Source: an uncultured Vampirovibrio sp.
Lineage (GTDB): Bacteria; Cyanobacteriota; Vampirovibrionia; Gastranaerophilales; Gastranaerophilaceae
Assembly (NCBI GenBank): GCA_910583725.1
Contig: CAJTXZ010000001.1
Span: 81,499 to 145,498, forward strand
Direction: 5' to 3'
DNA length: 64,000 bases
Notes under the pieces: generated by a model
Database searches by the model: none
Told to the model about the DNA's origin: nothing
The model's input: the letters and a program-made list of their open reading frames with translations, nothing else
Translations under genes and position numbers: made by a program
In this document: piece after piece, positions 54,152 to 63,794 of the stretch
Layout of the letters: the number at the start of each line of letters is the position of its first letter
How positions within the stretch are numbered: position 1 is the stretch's first letter

Positions 54152-56053
54152 TTAAGCAGCTGCATTGTTATTTATACCAGCTGCCTGCTTGTCTGTCATA
54201 AGCTGCCTGTATACAGCCTTTGCTCCTTTTTCAATGTTTGGCGTATCTATTTCAAATACGTGCGCTCTTGCAGGTGCAATATCTACAACCAGTTTATTAT
54301 CAGCTGTTTGGAATCTGCTCTTGTCGGAGTATGAAGGAAGCAGGTTGTTTAACTGCTGATTATGCTTAAAGCCGTTTATGTTAATTGAAGCAGAGTTTCT
54401 AAAGTTTACATTTCTGTTTGCAACAACAAGAAGCGTTTTACCGTTCAGATGTCTTGCAAAGGCGATAATTTGCGGGTTATCAGTATTTAGGACAACAAAA
54501 GAACCTTCATTTATAATATTTTTGTATTCACCGCTCTTTAATTTCATTGCAGCAGTCATGTATTCCCCTATGTCAGGGCTGTTTCCGCCAGGTTTTCTTG
54601 ATTTATTAAAGATATCAATTCTGCCTCTGTGCACTACGCAATCATTTGTATCTGTTTGCGTTTCAGGATTTTTGGTCCCTTCATATGGATACAAATAATA
54701 ATCGCCTGTTTGAACGCCGTCTACGAAATAAGGACTCATCTGCGGAAGGGTTGCCTGAAGGGTTGTTGTAAGTTTAACCCAGGGCGCACCGCCATAAAAC
54801 ATAGGGCTCTGATCATCATGAGTTGAGAATGAGCCTATCAAGCCCCTTTGGCCATCCTTCATTCTATTGCTCATATCTATGTTTTCTTTTACATAGTTGT
54901 ATAAGTCATCAGCCTTCGTCCATTGGTTGTAAATATGGTACTGGCCGTAAATTGTATCAAAACCGGCATGAATTAAATCCTCAGGCCTGTCATGCGGCAT
55001 ATTCAGCTGTGGTGAAGCTTCTTCATATGTGTATGTTTCTGCTAACCAGCCAAATTCAGGGTCTTTGCTTCTGGAGTATGGTATTATAACATTCCAAAAT
55101 TCAACAGGTTTTGCTCTGCCCACATCGGCTCTTATGCCATCCATGCCAAGACCTATTGTCATATCAACAAACTTCTTGTGTAATTCAAGCAAGCCTTTAT
55201 TCAAAATACGTTTTTCTTCATTTTCCCAAGGTGCAAACATTCTGATATCCTGCCAGCCGCCAGGAGTTTTATCGGTAATGCCGTCTTTTTCTTTCGCCAT
55301 TAATTCAGGATGTTTTTTTGCAAAGTCAACAGATACGCAGCTTGGTAAATCAAGCATTACGCTGATTCCCCTTTTGTGGCATTCGTTTACAAAGTACTGG
55401 CACTGTGCAAATCCAACCTCAGGGTCATTTTTGTCCATTTTTACAAGCTGTTTGCCTGTTCTTTTTTGATAAATTGCCTCAATTTCTTTTCTTGCAGGCA
55501 AAGGAGGATTTTCATCCACAAGTTCAGGGTCAAGCGCCAATAAATCATCCGGCGCATAAACAGAGCCTGCTGTACCCATAGCTTCTGTTCTTCCCGGAGG
55601 ATTTATAGGAAGAACATGTAGGGTGTTAATTCCCAATGATTTTAATTCATCAAGTCTTTCAACATCATTTACAAAATTTCCCGGAGTTTCATTACCCTGG
55701 ATTAATCCATTGCCGTCAACATCCTTTGAGTTCATTATCCTAGGAATAACTGCCATTATTATGGCTTCATTGTTTCTTAATTTGCTTCTTAAATCATTTT
55801 TCCAAACAACAGGTTGCGTTGTTTCCGGAGCATTTACCGCAGTAACAGGAGCAGCGTTTTGAACAGTTTGTGCAGCCAATGAACCCTGGTTTTTCAAAAG
55901 ATAGGCTTGCAAAAGTTCGCTCTTTGGAAAAGGCAAGGGCTGATTTGCCAAAGGTGCAGCCTGCTTAGGCTGTACTGCTTTTGGCTGAATATTATTTTTT
56001 TGCAAATACCCTTGAAGCAAGGGGCTCATTGCGGGTACATTGTTAATTGCCAT
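54152..56053 (-). CDS. GH13 alpha-amylase family protein
   Basis: 633 residues. The first 90 form a low-complexity extension with the motif LLQ-x-YL-x-KN twice (12-20, 48-55). The catalytic barrel has AVIPRIMN, LGINTLHVLPINPPG, SVMLDLPSC (D235), DGIRADVG (R308, D310 nucleophile), WLAET (E339 acid/base) and FSTHDDQSP (H412, D413). A C-terminal beta domain follows (LLVVANRNVNF). All four GH13 regions are present, so activity is likely. No signal peptide, so a cytoplasmic alpha-glucan role is likely, for example in glycogen turnover. Its start overlaps the 936-residue gene by 11 bp with GGAGAAG as ribosome binding site. Confidence 0.85.
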   Translation of the reverse strand: MAINNVPAMSPLLQGYLQKNNIQPKAVQPKQAAPLANQPLPFPKSELLQAYLLKNQGSLAAQTVQNAAPVTAVNAPETTQPVVWKNDLRSKLRNNEAIIMAVIPRIMNSKDVDGNGLIQGNETPGNFVNDVERLDELKSLGINTLHVLPINPPGRTEAMGTAGSVYAPDDLLALDPELVDENPPLPARKEIEAIYQKRTGKQLVKMDKNDPEVGFAQCQYFVNECHKRGISVMLDLPSCVSVDFAKKHPELMAKEKDGITDKTPGGWQDIRMFAPWENEEKRILNKGLLELHKKFVDMTIGLGMDGIRADVGRAKPVEFWNVIIPYSRSKDPEFGWLAETYTYEEASPQLNMPHDRPEDLIHAGFDTIYGQYHIYNQWTKADDLYNYVKENIDMSNRMKDGQRGLIGSFSTHDDQSPMFYGGAPWVKLTTTLQATLPQMSPYFVDGVQTGDYYLYPYEGTKNPETQTDTNDCVVHRGRIDIFNKSRKPGGNSPDIGEYMTAAMKLKSGEYKNIINEGSFVVLNTDNPQIIAFARHLNGKTLLVVANRNVNFRNSASININGFKHNQQLNNLLPSYSDKSRFQTADNKLVVDIAPARAHVFEIDTPNIEKGAKAVYRQLMTDKQAAGINNNAAA

Positions 56054-58853
56054 TCACTTCTCCTGAATTCGTTTTCTTTTTTATATACAAATGCTGGTCT
56101 TTATCTCTACCTATAAATAACTGGGCAAAAAGCGTAATTCCTGCAATACCTACTGCAATTGGTGCAAATATTTTCATCCAGGTTTTTGAATTAAATATTT
56201 TGCCGGCATTTTCATAAGTGAAGTTTCGCAGGGTTTTACCTATTTTCTGGTATTTTATTCCATTGGTTTCATCAAGGGCTGTATTGAATACTTCTTTAAG
56301 GTGCGGATTTTGAATCATTGAGTCTTTGATAACATTTGAAGGATTCAAAAAGTCTGCTCCGCCTCTTTGCATATTGGTTATATCTTTCTGTCTTGCGCCG
56401 TTTGAGCCCAACGCCATAAGCGTTACTCTCATTTCATTTAGCTTATCTAAAAGTTTTGCATCAGACTTAAGGATTTCTTTTGTCTTATCACCAAGACTTT
56501 GATTAAACAAGAGGTCATTCAGGGCATTGAAATAAACGCCGTTACCTTGTATATTGTGAGTACAAGAGAAATCGCCCGGCGTACTTTTGTATAAAATATT
56601 TCTGCAGCCTGCTTCAAATTTTGCATAGCTTTCAGTAAGGGATGGATAAGCCCTTTTTATATCTTCATACTGCTGCTTTAGAACACCGTCTGCAATCCTT
56701 TTTTCTAACTCCATAGTTAGAAGAATTCTGTTTTTGCTTGCATCAAAACCGGGCAATGCCCTTCCAACACAGTCTTTAACATCTGCAGCATAGCCATATA
56801 TACTGCTTGATGAAATATCTGTTAATTCGATTAAATTCTTAAGACTGGGGTCAAGGCCGTTTGCTGCATTATTGAGTTCAGCATTTACATTATTGAGTAA
56901 TTTTTCAACAAGTTCATTTCTTTGATTATCCGCATCCGGCAACAGATTGCTTATCTTGAGGAAGAGCTTTTTATATCTATTGTCATCTTTTGCAATTTCT
57001 TTAATGGCTTTTTCTATATATTCATTAGCATAATTTGAATCCGATTTCAGGCGTTTCAATTCTTTATAAGAAGGGTTAAGTGCTTCAAATATAGTATTTA
57101 CAATAAGAGAATCTTCTCTTCCGAAAGAAATGTCTAAAGATTTTAGAGCGTCATCAGTACTGCTAAGAGTTGCACCTATTCTCTTAATGGATTCAAAACC
57201 ATTTTGCACCTTTTCCATAAATGATGCAAACTGCCTCTTTTTGCCTGCTTCAATGCACTGATTTAGAGCATTTTTACCTTCTTCTGTTCTCAAGCTTTCA
57301 GGAATAGCTTTAAATTTCCTTGTTACAGTATAGGTTTGCTGGCTATCCTTGCGAATCATATCTAATATTTCTTTAACATTAGTTTCGTTTAATTTATTAG
57401 AGCGGGCTCTTGTCTTTCTTTTGTTTTGTTTTGCTTCAGCTATTTTAGACTCAATTTCAGCCAATATTTGTTTAAGCTGTGTGTCATTATTAGAATCAAT
57501 GTCAGGAGTTTCTTTAAGCTTGTCAAAAATCACCCTGAATGCAGTTTCTGTGGTATTTTTTGACATTTTATTATTTCTTCCGTACGCTTCTGCCACACTG
57601 CTAAGATTAGCGTCGCTTAATTGGGTTTTTGAAATTTCAACACTTTTTAACAGATTCTCTTCTTCATCAAGGGCTTTTAATATTTCCGTGCCGTTATATT
57701 CAATTTGGCCGGCTTTTACTTTGTTTACTACATTTTTTATTGCATTCTCTACATGCTGTTTACTTACCTCGACAGTGCTTACAGCTTCCCCCTTAGAAAC
57801 AACGGGTTTTACAACAAGCATGTCACCGTTTTCTTTAGCGTTATTAAAGAATAGTTCATAAACATCCTTGGATACAGAATCAGTATCCATTGATGAAGCA
57901 TATAAAGCCTTTAAATCATCTGCGATATTTTTTGTTATATCAGGTATGTTTTGCTTTAATTTGCCATCCTGAAGCATATAGACAGGATTATAGGCATCTG
58001 CCAAACCGTTAAAGAAGGTGTCATCTATGCTTCCTGAATAATTTGAATATTTTTTTATAATGTCAAAGTTGGTGTTTCCAAATGCACGGCTTGAAACCTT
58101 TTTATTAACCGCTTGTGACATATTTTCAACATTACCGATTGATTTTATAAGCTGGCTTTGAGAGGTGTGTGAATCCACCATATCTTCAATCTTATTGCAT
58201 ATGAGAGCCGTCATAACAGGGGTTGCAGCGCCTGCTACCAGAAGATTTAAGTTATTGCCCTGAAGCATAAGTCTTCTTCTTTTTTCTCTTGCGTATTCTC
58301 TTCTGAACTCCATATTTTTAGGAAGGCCCATATTATCAGCCATTTTGTCGAGTTCTTCATCGGTTTCGAGCTGCGGAATAAACTGGTTATCCATTCCCAG
58401 CCTTTTAACATTGCCCATTGAATCAACATATTTTTGGTTAATATCAACGCCAAATCTTGCTTTTATGGGAGCTGCAATAAATAATTTCTGCCACAACTGC
58501 ATTACGCCTAAAAATACGCCGGCGCCTGCAAATTCCATAAGTTTTGTTTTAGGAGATGCTTTTCTTGTGAACAAATAGCTTGCAATTCCAACTGCACCAA
58601 GCTTTATACCTAAATCGTTCATTCTGCCCAGAGAATAGTCGCTTGAATAGCCGTCTTTTAGCGCCACACCAAGATTCACAACATCATCCTTGAGTGCCAA
58701 TGTATTAGACTTTACAGCCTGAACAGGATTCTCGCGAACTAATTTACCCTTTGGAAGCAGAGCTGTTTTTGACATATAGTTATTTGAGAAACGCTCAAAA
58801 ACTCTGTCTTCATGGGTTTTTGTATTATTGCTATTAAATGGATTGTTAATCAT
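56043..58853 (-). CDS. Large unknown protein with membrane helices
   Basis: 936 residues. Hydrophobic helices at about 85-105 (LGIKLGAVGIASYLFTRKAS), 108-125, 205-225 (NLNLLVAGAATPVMTALICN) and at the C-terminus about 905-925 (IFAPIAVGIAGITLFAQLFI). Between them is a long, mostly helical charged region with many Asn and Lys. No family recognised. ATG overlaps the stop of the preceding gene (TAATG) and its own stop overlaps the GH13 gene, so it is tightly coupled to both. The C-terminal KDQHLYIKKK follows the last helix. A scaffold for the GH13 enzymes is a guess from context only. Confidence 0.6.
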   Translation of the reverse strand: MINNPFNSNNTKTHEDRVFERFSNNYMSKTALLPKGKLVRENPVQAVKSNTLALKDDVVNLGVALKDGYSSDYSLGRMNDLGIKLGAVGIASYLFTRKASPKTKLMEFAGAGVFLGVMQLWQKLFIAAPIKARFGVDINQKYVDSMGNVKRLGMDNQFIPQLETDEELDKMADNMGLPKNMEFRREYAREKRRRLMLQGNNLNLLVAGAATPVMTALICNKIEDMVDSHTSQSQLIKSIGNVENMSQAVNKKVSSRAFGNTNFDIIKKYSNYSGSIDDTFFNGLADAYNPVYMLQDGKLKQNIPDITKNIADDLKALYASSMDTDSVSKDVYELFFNNAKENGDMLVVKPVVSKGEAVSTVEVSKQHVENAIKNVVNKVKAGQIEYNGTEILKALDEEENLLKSVEISKTQLSDANLSSVAEAYGRNNKMSKNTTETAFRVIFDKLKETPDIDSNNDTQLKQILAEIESKIAEAKQNKRKTRARSNKLNETNVKEILDMIRKDSQQTYTVTRKFKAIPESLRTEEGKNALNQCIEAGKKRQFASFMEKVQNGFESIKRIGATLSSTDDALKSLDISFGREDSLIVNTIFEALNPSYKELKRLKSDSNYANEYIEKAIKEIAKDDNRYKKLFLKISNLLPDADNQRNELVEKLLNNVNAELNNAANGLDPSLKNLIELTDISSSSIYGYAADVKDCVGRALPGFDASKNRILLTMELEKRIADGVLKQQYEDIKRAYPSLTESYAKFEAGCRNILYKSTPGDFSCTHNIQGNGVYFNALNDLLFNQSLGDKTKEILKSDAKLLDKLNEMRVTLMALGSNGARQKDITNMQRGGADFLNPSNVIKDSMIQNPHLKEVFNTALDETNGIKYQKIGKTLRNFTYENAGKIFNSKTWMKIFAPIAVGIAGITLFAQLFIGRDKDQHLYIKKKTNSGEVNGN

Positions 58854-60094
58854 TAATTCTCCACATAATCTTTTGTGTAGTCGATTTTACTCTTTGACGG
58901 TTCTGTATCTAGCTTGTAGCCTCTTTTTACATTAATAAGTCCCAAAACAGTTGATGCAATTGATGCTATAATCAAGCCCTTGCCAATTTTTGATGAAGCC
59001 GGTGTAGAACCTTTCCACAATTCCACAAAGGAATTTTTTAATGTTTTTGCGACACTCTTTGGGAAGTCCTTTGCCCTTTGAAGAATTCCGGGTTTTGCAA
59101 GGTCATGATAATTCATAAATTTTGTAAAAGATTCTTGTGCTGCAAGAGCCACGCCTGTTGCAGCCCAGATAAAGGAAGATATGGTTCCTGCTGCCCTTGA
59201 TTTAACAAATGCCTTGTCGATTAATGGCTGAACATCCTGATCTGAGGCATTCAGAGGCTCTTTTATACCAAATTTTTTCTCTGCTATTTTATCCCAAAAG
59301 TAATGTCTGTTTCCTTGTTCTTCGCCCATTTTATAAAGCAAATCAAGCCTTGGGAAATCTATACTTTCAAATACCTTATGATATTCGGTCATTACCTTTT
59401 CTTTACCATTTTCAGGAAGTTCTTTTACAAATTTTACATACGGCATATCAGGGTCAACACCTGTTATAGCGTGCGTTCCCGCGTTCATAATTTTATTTGA
59501 AGCCCATTTCATTCCAGCATAGAGCAAAACTCCGGCTACTGTGTTTTTTGACATAATTTTAGCAGCCTTGGAATCAGATGGGTTGAAAAATTTATTTGCA
59601 GCAACAGAGGTTGCAATCAAACCGATAGAGCCAATTATTCTTGGAATTGTGCTCATTGATAAATGTTCATAAAAATTACTATTCTTTGACCCCTGCATGC
59701 CTTTTGGCGCATAGACAAAAATGCTTTTTGCAAGCTTATCTGCAGCTATCTTGGGGCCTGTCAAAGGAGTTTTTTTAATTATATGATCTTCGCTTGCATG
59801 CCCATCGCCTTCACCTGGTAAAAAATACCCTGATGGAACAGCACCTATACCCTGAATATAAGCCTGATTTGGACCTGTTATATTGCCGCCGGTGTTTACA
59901 GCCTGATTAGGATTTGTTATACCCAAAGCGCCTGTATTTTGATTGTCTTGAAGAGGGGCAATTATTTCCTTCTGGTCTGCCTTTTTATCAGCATGCTGCC
60001 CTGCGCCAAAAGAAGGCGCCTGCAAAGAAGCTCCGTTTTGCCGGTTTTTTGCAGCTTGTATCGGGCTTAAATTATTATTTATGGATATTGGCAT
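58853..60094 (-). CDS. Unknown protein with membrane helices, first of the GH13 operon
   Basis: 413 residues from ATG 60094 with GGAG 7 nt upstream; GTG 60100 and TTG 60097 are less likely. The first 120 residues are Asn/Gln/Gly-rich and contain PSFGAGQ. Hydrophobic helices follow at about 150-170 (IIGSIGLIATSVAANKFFN), 180-200, 305-325 (AGTISSFIWAATGVALAAQE) and 375-395. The middle is a helical soluble part. It shares the general architecture of the 936-residue neighbour. No family recognised. Confidence 0.6.
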   Translation of the reverse strand: MPISINNNLSPIQAAKNRQNGASLQAPSFGAGQHADKKADQKEIIAPLQDNQNTGALGITNPNQAVNTGGNITGPNQAYIQGIGAVPSGYFLPGEGDGHASEDHIIKKTPLTGPKIAADKLAKSIFVYAPKGMQGSKNSNFYEHLSMSTIPRIIGSIGLIATSVAANKFFNPSDSKAAKIMSKNTVAGVLLYAGMKWASNKIMNAGTHAITGVDPDMPYVKFVKELPENGKEKVMTEYHKVFESIDFPRLDLLYKMGEEQGNRHYFWDKIAEKKFGIKEPLNASDQDVQPLIDKAFVKSRAAGTISSFIWAATGVALAAQESFTKFMNYHDLAKPGILQRAKDFPKSVAKTLKNSFVELWKGSTPASSKIGKGLIIASIASTVLGLINVKRGYKLDTEPSKSKIDYTKDYVEN

Positions 60095-60240
60095 CAACAC
60101 GCTCCAAAACTAACACATATATAAAAAGGTTCGGAAAAATAATTTTTTGCTATCATGAAACATAAAAATTTACATAACTTTACAAAAAAATATCAACACA
60201 ACACTGAAATAGATAAATATTGTAAAATAAATATATAGAT

Positions 60241-62682
60241 ATGGAAGAAAATTTTACAAAATTTAACAGTAGCATAATGACCCGGATTTATGATTTTATA
60301 AATTCCCAAAATGACCTACTCTATGTAGCGGGTTTTCAGGGCTGTGGCAAAAGCGAAATTGTAAATAGGGCAATTGATACAGTAGACAAGGATTCCATCC
60401 TTTTATTTCGGCATCTTTGTTTTGAAAACAGTGCCATAGATGACTTTTTATTAGGGTTTTATGACACCTTAAGGTATTATTCAATAAATAAAAAAATAAA
60501 TTTGAAAAAAAGTCTTACAGAAAATTTTGCACAAAAAATAAGTTTCTACTTTAAAAATATAGATAAAAAAAGCATTATAATAATAGACAATTTTGAAATT
60601 ATTTCTAAAAATTCAGAAATAATTGATTTTCTTGCAACCCTCGGTAAATATGAAAATGTAAAATTAATCCTTATTTCAAGAGTTTTAAATCAGGAATTCT
60701 TTGAAAAAAAGGGTCTGAATTATGAAGTTATAGATATTGTACCCAATGATTATTCAACATTCAAATTAAAGATTGAATGTGCCATAAAAAATTATGCAGA
60801 AGCTGATATTGAAGAATTATTCAAACAGACAAAAGGATATGAATTATATCTTAGTATGACAGTAAGATATATTGCAACAGTAAATACAAGCCTTAGAGAA
60901 TTTATGGAAGAGTTTAAAAAAAGAAGGCTTGATTTTGATGATTTTCTGTTGTCAAAAATTGTATCCCTTGTGCCACCTATTTATCTGCCGTTTCTTCAAA
61001 ATATGTCATGCCTGAATCATTCTGTTAATATACGTTTCATTGAAAAACATGGCCTGGGCGATATTTCTTTGGTGAATTATCTTTACCGTAAACTTTTGAT
61101 TTCAAAGTTTGATGATGAAATTTATCTAAAGGACTATCTGAAACAATATTTTTTAAACAGCCTTTCACTTAAAGAAAAAATTAACAACTATAAAAATTTA
61201 GTAAAAATTTATGAAGACGAACTCTCTAAAAGCCCTAAGGACAGGCTTTTAAGGTTATCAAGAGAAAGTATCAGGAAACAAATAGACTTTATAAAATCAA
61301 AGATTCCAAACGTTAACCCCTCTGAAACCCTACAGGGCGGTAATTTTTCATACATAAGTCAGACAAGAAGTATGCCAACACCATGGTATAGAAAAATTGC
61401 AGCAGAAACAAAGAAAAAATTTGAAACCCCGTCGGGCGGCACAAAAACAGAGGCAGACAGAGGCTATACAGCAGATACGCTAAGCGAAGAAGAAAGAGAG
61501 CTTGTTGAAAACTTTAGAAAAAATAAAGAAAAAAATGCCAAAGTACCCACAGATACGCTCATTAACCAAAAACCGTCATACGAAGAAATGCTTAAACGCG
61601 CAAATACCCTTCTAAAAGAAGCCAAAAAATTTGAAGAAAAATTTGACTATAATAATGCTATTGAGACTCTAATAAACGGTTTAAAAGACATTCAGGATGA
61701 TAGCATTAAAAAAGAGTTTTATTTAAGGCTTGCTAAAAACTATGCCAAAATTAATAACTCTGAAAAATCTCTTCTGAATTTTAATCTTGCTGAAAACTTA
61801 TGCAGGAAACTTGGCGATGAGAGCGGCAATTATGCTGATTTTATTGATATAAAAATACTTGAAGCAAATTTCTATAAAAATTTATACCGTCTTGAAAAGG
61901 CAAAAGCTTGTCTTAATGAGGCAGTAAAGCTAAAAGCAGATACGGCTAAAAATAATATTGCAAAGGCATATCTTGTTCTTGGCGAAATTTTTGAAGCAGA
62001 AAATAATTTTGATTCTGCCATTGTTAATTATAAAAATGCCATAAAATTCACTGACAGCGAACATCCTGATTATAATTTGCTTTGTGAAATATACTTTAAA
62101 ACCGCTCTATTGTATGATGATGGGCAAAAGCCCGATATGGCGCTTGAATTTTATCAAAAAAGCATTAATACCTGCAATAATGCGGATGAAGGTCTGAAAA
62201 ACAAAATTTTATCAACCTCATATGTAAACACGGGACTCATTTATGCTGATTTTTGGGCTGAAAACAACAATCAGACGGACTTTGATAAAAGTCTTGAAAA
62301 TTTCCTTAAAGCACTTGAACATGATAAAAAACAAAAAGATTATAACGGAATTTACTTTGCAAGCAAGCAATTAGCCGAACTTTTAAGGGACGTTGACAGC
62401 AAAAAAGCCTCAGAATACCTAAATTTGACGCTCAGTGCCGCGATAAAACTTAACGATAACTTTAAAATAGCACTTTCATACCTTGAAATAGGCGACTATT
62501 ATTATAATACACAGGATAATAAATTTGCCCTGAGAAACTATTGTGAAGCTAAAAAGGCGCTGGGGCAAAGTATTTCAGAGGAAAATAAAGAAAGAATTTC
62601 CGTTAGAATTAATGATATGAAGATAAAAATGAAAGAAAATGAGTTTTCAGGAATCTTAAAAGAATATGAAGAGCAAGAATGA
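60241..62682 (+). CDS. P-loop NTPase with TPR repeats (STAND-like)
   Basis: 813 residues. The N-terminal NTPase has Walker A GFQGCGKSE (31-39) and Walker B SIIIIDNFE with D116, then LILISRV (sensor) and a winged-helix-like region (about 230-310, YLPFLQNMSCLNHSVNIRFI). A Lys-rich linker follows at about 375-455. From about 465 to 800 are at least six TPR units, e.g. AKKFEEKFDYNNAIETLING, KAYLVLGEIFEAENNFDSAI and TALLYDDGQKPDMALEFYQK. This is the layout of STAND regulators. No effector domain is visible at either end, so it may signal by protein contact. It overlaps rsmG by 17 bp and is transcribed with it. Confidence 0.75.
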   Translation: MEENFTKFNSSIMTRIYDFINSQNDLLYVAGFQGCGKSEIVNRAIDTVDKDSILLFRHLCFENSAIDDFLLGFYDTLRYYSINKKINLKKSLTENFAQKISFYFKNIDKKSIIIIDNFEIISKNSEIIDFLATLGKYENVKLILISRVLNQEFFEKKGLNYEVIDIVPNDYSTFKLKIECAIKNYAEADIEELFKQTKGYELYLSMTVRYIATVNTSLREFMEEFKKRRLDFDDFLLSKIVSLVPPIYLPFLQNMSCLNHSVNIRFIEKHGLGDISLVNYLYRKLLISKFDDEIYLKDYLKQYFLNSLSLKEKINNYKNLVKIYEDELSKSPKDRLLRLSRESIRKQIDFIKSKIPNVNPSETLQGGNFSYISQTRSMPTPWYRKIAAETKKKFETPSGGTKTEADRGYTADTLSEEERELVENFRKNKEKNAKVPTDTLINQKPSYEEMLKRANTLLKEAKKFEEKFDYNNAIETLINGLKDIQDDSIKKEFYLRLAKNYAKINNSEKSLLNFNLAENLCRKLGDESGNYADFIDIKILEANFYKNLYRLEKAKACLNEAVKLKADTAKNNIAKAYLVLGEIFEAENNFDSAIVNYKNAIKFTDSEHPDYNLLCEIYFKTALLYDDGQKPDMALEFYQKSINTCNNADEGLKNKILSTSYVNTGLIYADFWAENNNQTDFDKSLENFLKALEHDKKQKDYNGIYFASKQLAELLRDVDSKKASEYLNLTLSAAIKLNDNFKIALSYLEIGDYYYNTQDNKFALRNYCEAKKALGQSISEENKERISVRINDMKIKMKENEFSGILKEYEEQE

Positions 62683-63379
62683 CACAGAATGCCTGTCAGC
62701 AGAGGATTTTGCCAAAAATTTTATGAACAGCAGACAGATAAAAATAATTGAGGATAATTTAGGCCTAAAACTATCAGATGGCAAGGTTTCAGCGCTTAAA
62801 AGATGGGCGGAATTATTTATTGAATACAATTCACATACAAACTTGATGAGTAAAAATGAAATTTCGAATTTATTTGAAAAGCACGTCTATGACAGCCTTT
62901 CAATTGTTTTGTGGAGCGAATTTAATAAATTCACAGACGGCGGAAAACTCTTAGATATAGGTACGGGGGGCGGTTTTCCAAGCGTCATACTTGCCATTAT
63001 ATTTGACAATTTAACGATTATTGCAAACGATTCAAGAAGTAGAAAGACAAAGTTTATTGAACTTGTCAAACAAGAGCTTGGTTTAAAAAATCTGCAAATT
63101 TTGACTGAAAGAGCAGAGATTTCAGAACCACAAAATATGGATATTGTTACATTTCGGGCAGTTGGGAAAATCAAAAATACTCTACCTTTAGCAAAAAAAC
63201 ACCTAAAAAGCAGCAGATATGCGGTTTTTTATAAGGCAAAAGATGTTGATTTAGAAATCAATGAGGCCCTTAAGGCTTATCCTAACTTCGATAGAGAAAT
63301 AAAAAATGCCAAAATCATACCATACAGCCTTCCAACAGAAATTGAACACACCAGAAACCTTGTAATAATAAAGGTTTAA
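62666..63379 (+). CDS. rsmG: 16S rRNA (guanine527-N7)-methyltransferase
   Basis: 237 residues. LKRWAELFIEYNSHTNLMSK, FEKHVYDSLSIVLW, and the S-adenosylmethionine site LLDIGTGGGFPSVILAII, followed by LTIIANDSRSRKTKFIELV and ITFRAVGKI-like (VTFRAVGKIKNTL) identify RsmG/GidB. It methylates G527 in the 530 loop of 16S rRNA. The start ATG at 62666 lies inside the upstream gene; the first 25 residues are an extension. Coupling to a P-loop/TPR gene is unusual. Confidence 0.93.
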   Translation: MKSKNDTECLSAEDFAKNFMNSRQIKIIEDNLGLKLSDGKVSALKRWAELFIEYNSHTNLMSKNEISNLFEKHVYDSLSIVLWSEFNKFTDGGKLLDIGTGGGFPSVILAIIFDNLTIIANDSRSRKTKFIELVKQELGLKNLQILTERAEISEPQNMDIVTFRAVGKIKNTLPLAKKHLKSSRYAVFYKAKDVDLEINEALKAYPNFDREIKNAKIIPYSLPTEIEHTRNLVIIKV

Positions 63380-63572
63380 AGCATAAATGCACTGCATATT
63401 GCCACATTTTAACGTTTACTAATTTCGCTTAGCTGTAAGATAAAGCCTGAAGGCGGGTTTGCTTCTGTTGTAGCCTTTTCGGATTCATTTACAACTATAA
63501 TACACAGTAATAATAGGAGTTTAAGACTATGTTGGCAGATAAAATAAGGCTACAGAAGGATTATCCGGAAAA
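63380..63572. other. Gap after rsmG
   Basis: About 190 bp of AT-rich sequence with no ORF or hairpin that I can support. Confidence 0.4.
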
Positions 63573-63600
63573 TTGAAATATAGAAAAAATAGTGTATAAT
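63573..63600 (+). promoter_or_regulatory. Promoter of the antisense RNA, copy 1
   Basis: TTGAAA and a consensus TATAAT with a 16-bp spacer. The segment from here through about 63646 is repeated almost exactly at 63922-64000. Confidence 0.65.
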
Positions 63601-63604
63601 ATAG

Positions 63605-63640
63605 AAAGGGCGAGCAGCTGGTAACTGCTCTTTAAAAGCC
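63605..63640 (-). terminator. Terminator of the small toxin mRNA
   Basis: Immediately after the TAG of the 24-codon ORF: AGGGC, TTTTAAA, GAGCAG, loop TTACCAG, CTGCTC, GCCCT, then TTTCT on the minus strand. The same bases form the 5' hairpin of the antisense RNA. Confidence 0.5.
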
Positions 63641-63697
63641 CTAATGAAGCAATTTGAGTGCTAATATTATCAGTAAAATGAGTATTAGCGCTCTTTC
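63607..63697 (+). ncRNA. Putative antisense RNA (type I antitoxin)
   Basis: From the expected start about 7 bp after TATAAT, the RNA would begin with a hairpin (GAGCAG/CTGCTC inside AGGGC/GCCCT). It would end after GAGTGCTAATA ... TATTAGCGCTC and TTTCT, a terminator-like hairpin at 63656-63693. It is fully complementary to the 3' part of the small toxin ORF on the other strand. Transcript ends are predicted, not observed. Confidence 0.5.
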
Positions 63698-63715
63698 TGA
63701 TATCCAGAGCTTCAC
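63641..63715 (-). CDS. Very small hydrophobic peptide, putative type I toxin
   Basis: 24 residues from GTG: MKLWISERALILILLI then ILALKLLH. One continuous hydrophobic helix with basic and charged ends, like type I toxins that insert in the membrane. AAAGGAGGTG, the full anti-16S match, lies 8 nt upstream of the GTG. It has a promoter (63795-63823), a 72-nt leader, and a terminator straight after the stop. AAGCCCTAA in the leader (63775-63783) can pair with TTAGGGCTT at the stop codon (63636-63644), a 5'-3' closing interaction like those of hok and aapA mRNAs. No known toxin family recognised from so short a sequence. Confidence 0.55.
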   Translation of the reverse strand: MKLWISERALILILLIILALKLLH

Positions 63716-63794
63716 TTTTCCCACCTCCTTTCCACTTCATTCTGCAGTAATGTTGTTGGAGAGAAGATAAGGTTTTAGGGCTTACCCAAGGGTA

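Noticed and set aside
63605..63790. 6S RNA, SRP RNA or tmRNA
   Set aside because: The hairpins do not show the 6S central bubble, the SRP apical GGAAG-type loop, or a tag reading frame with tRNA-like ends. The type I toxin model explains the promoters, ribosome binding site and pairings better.
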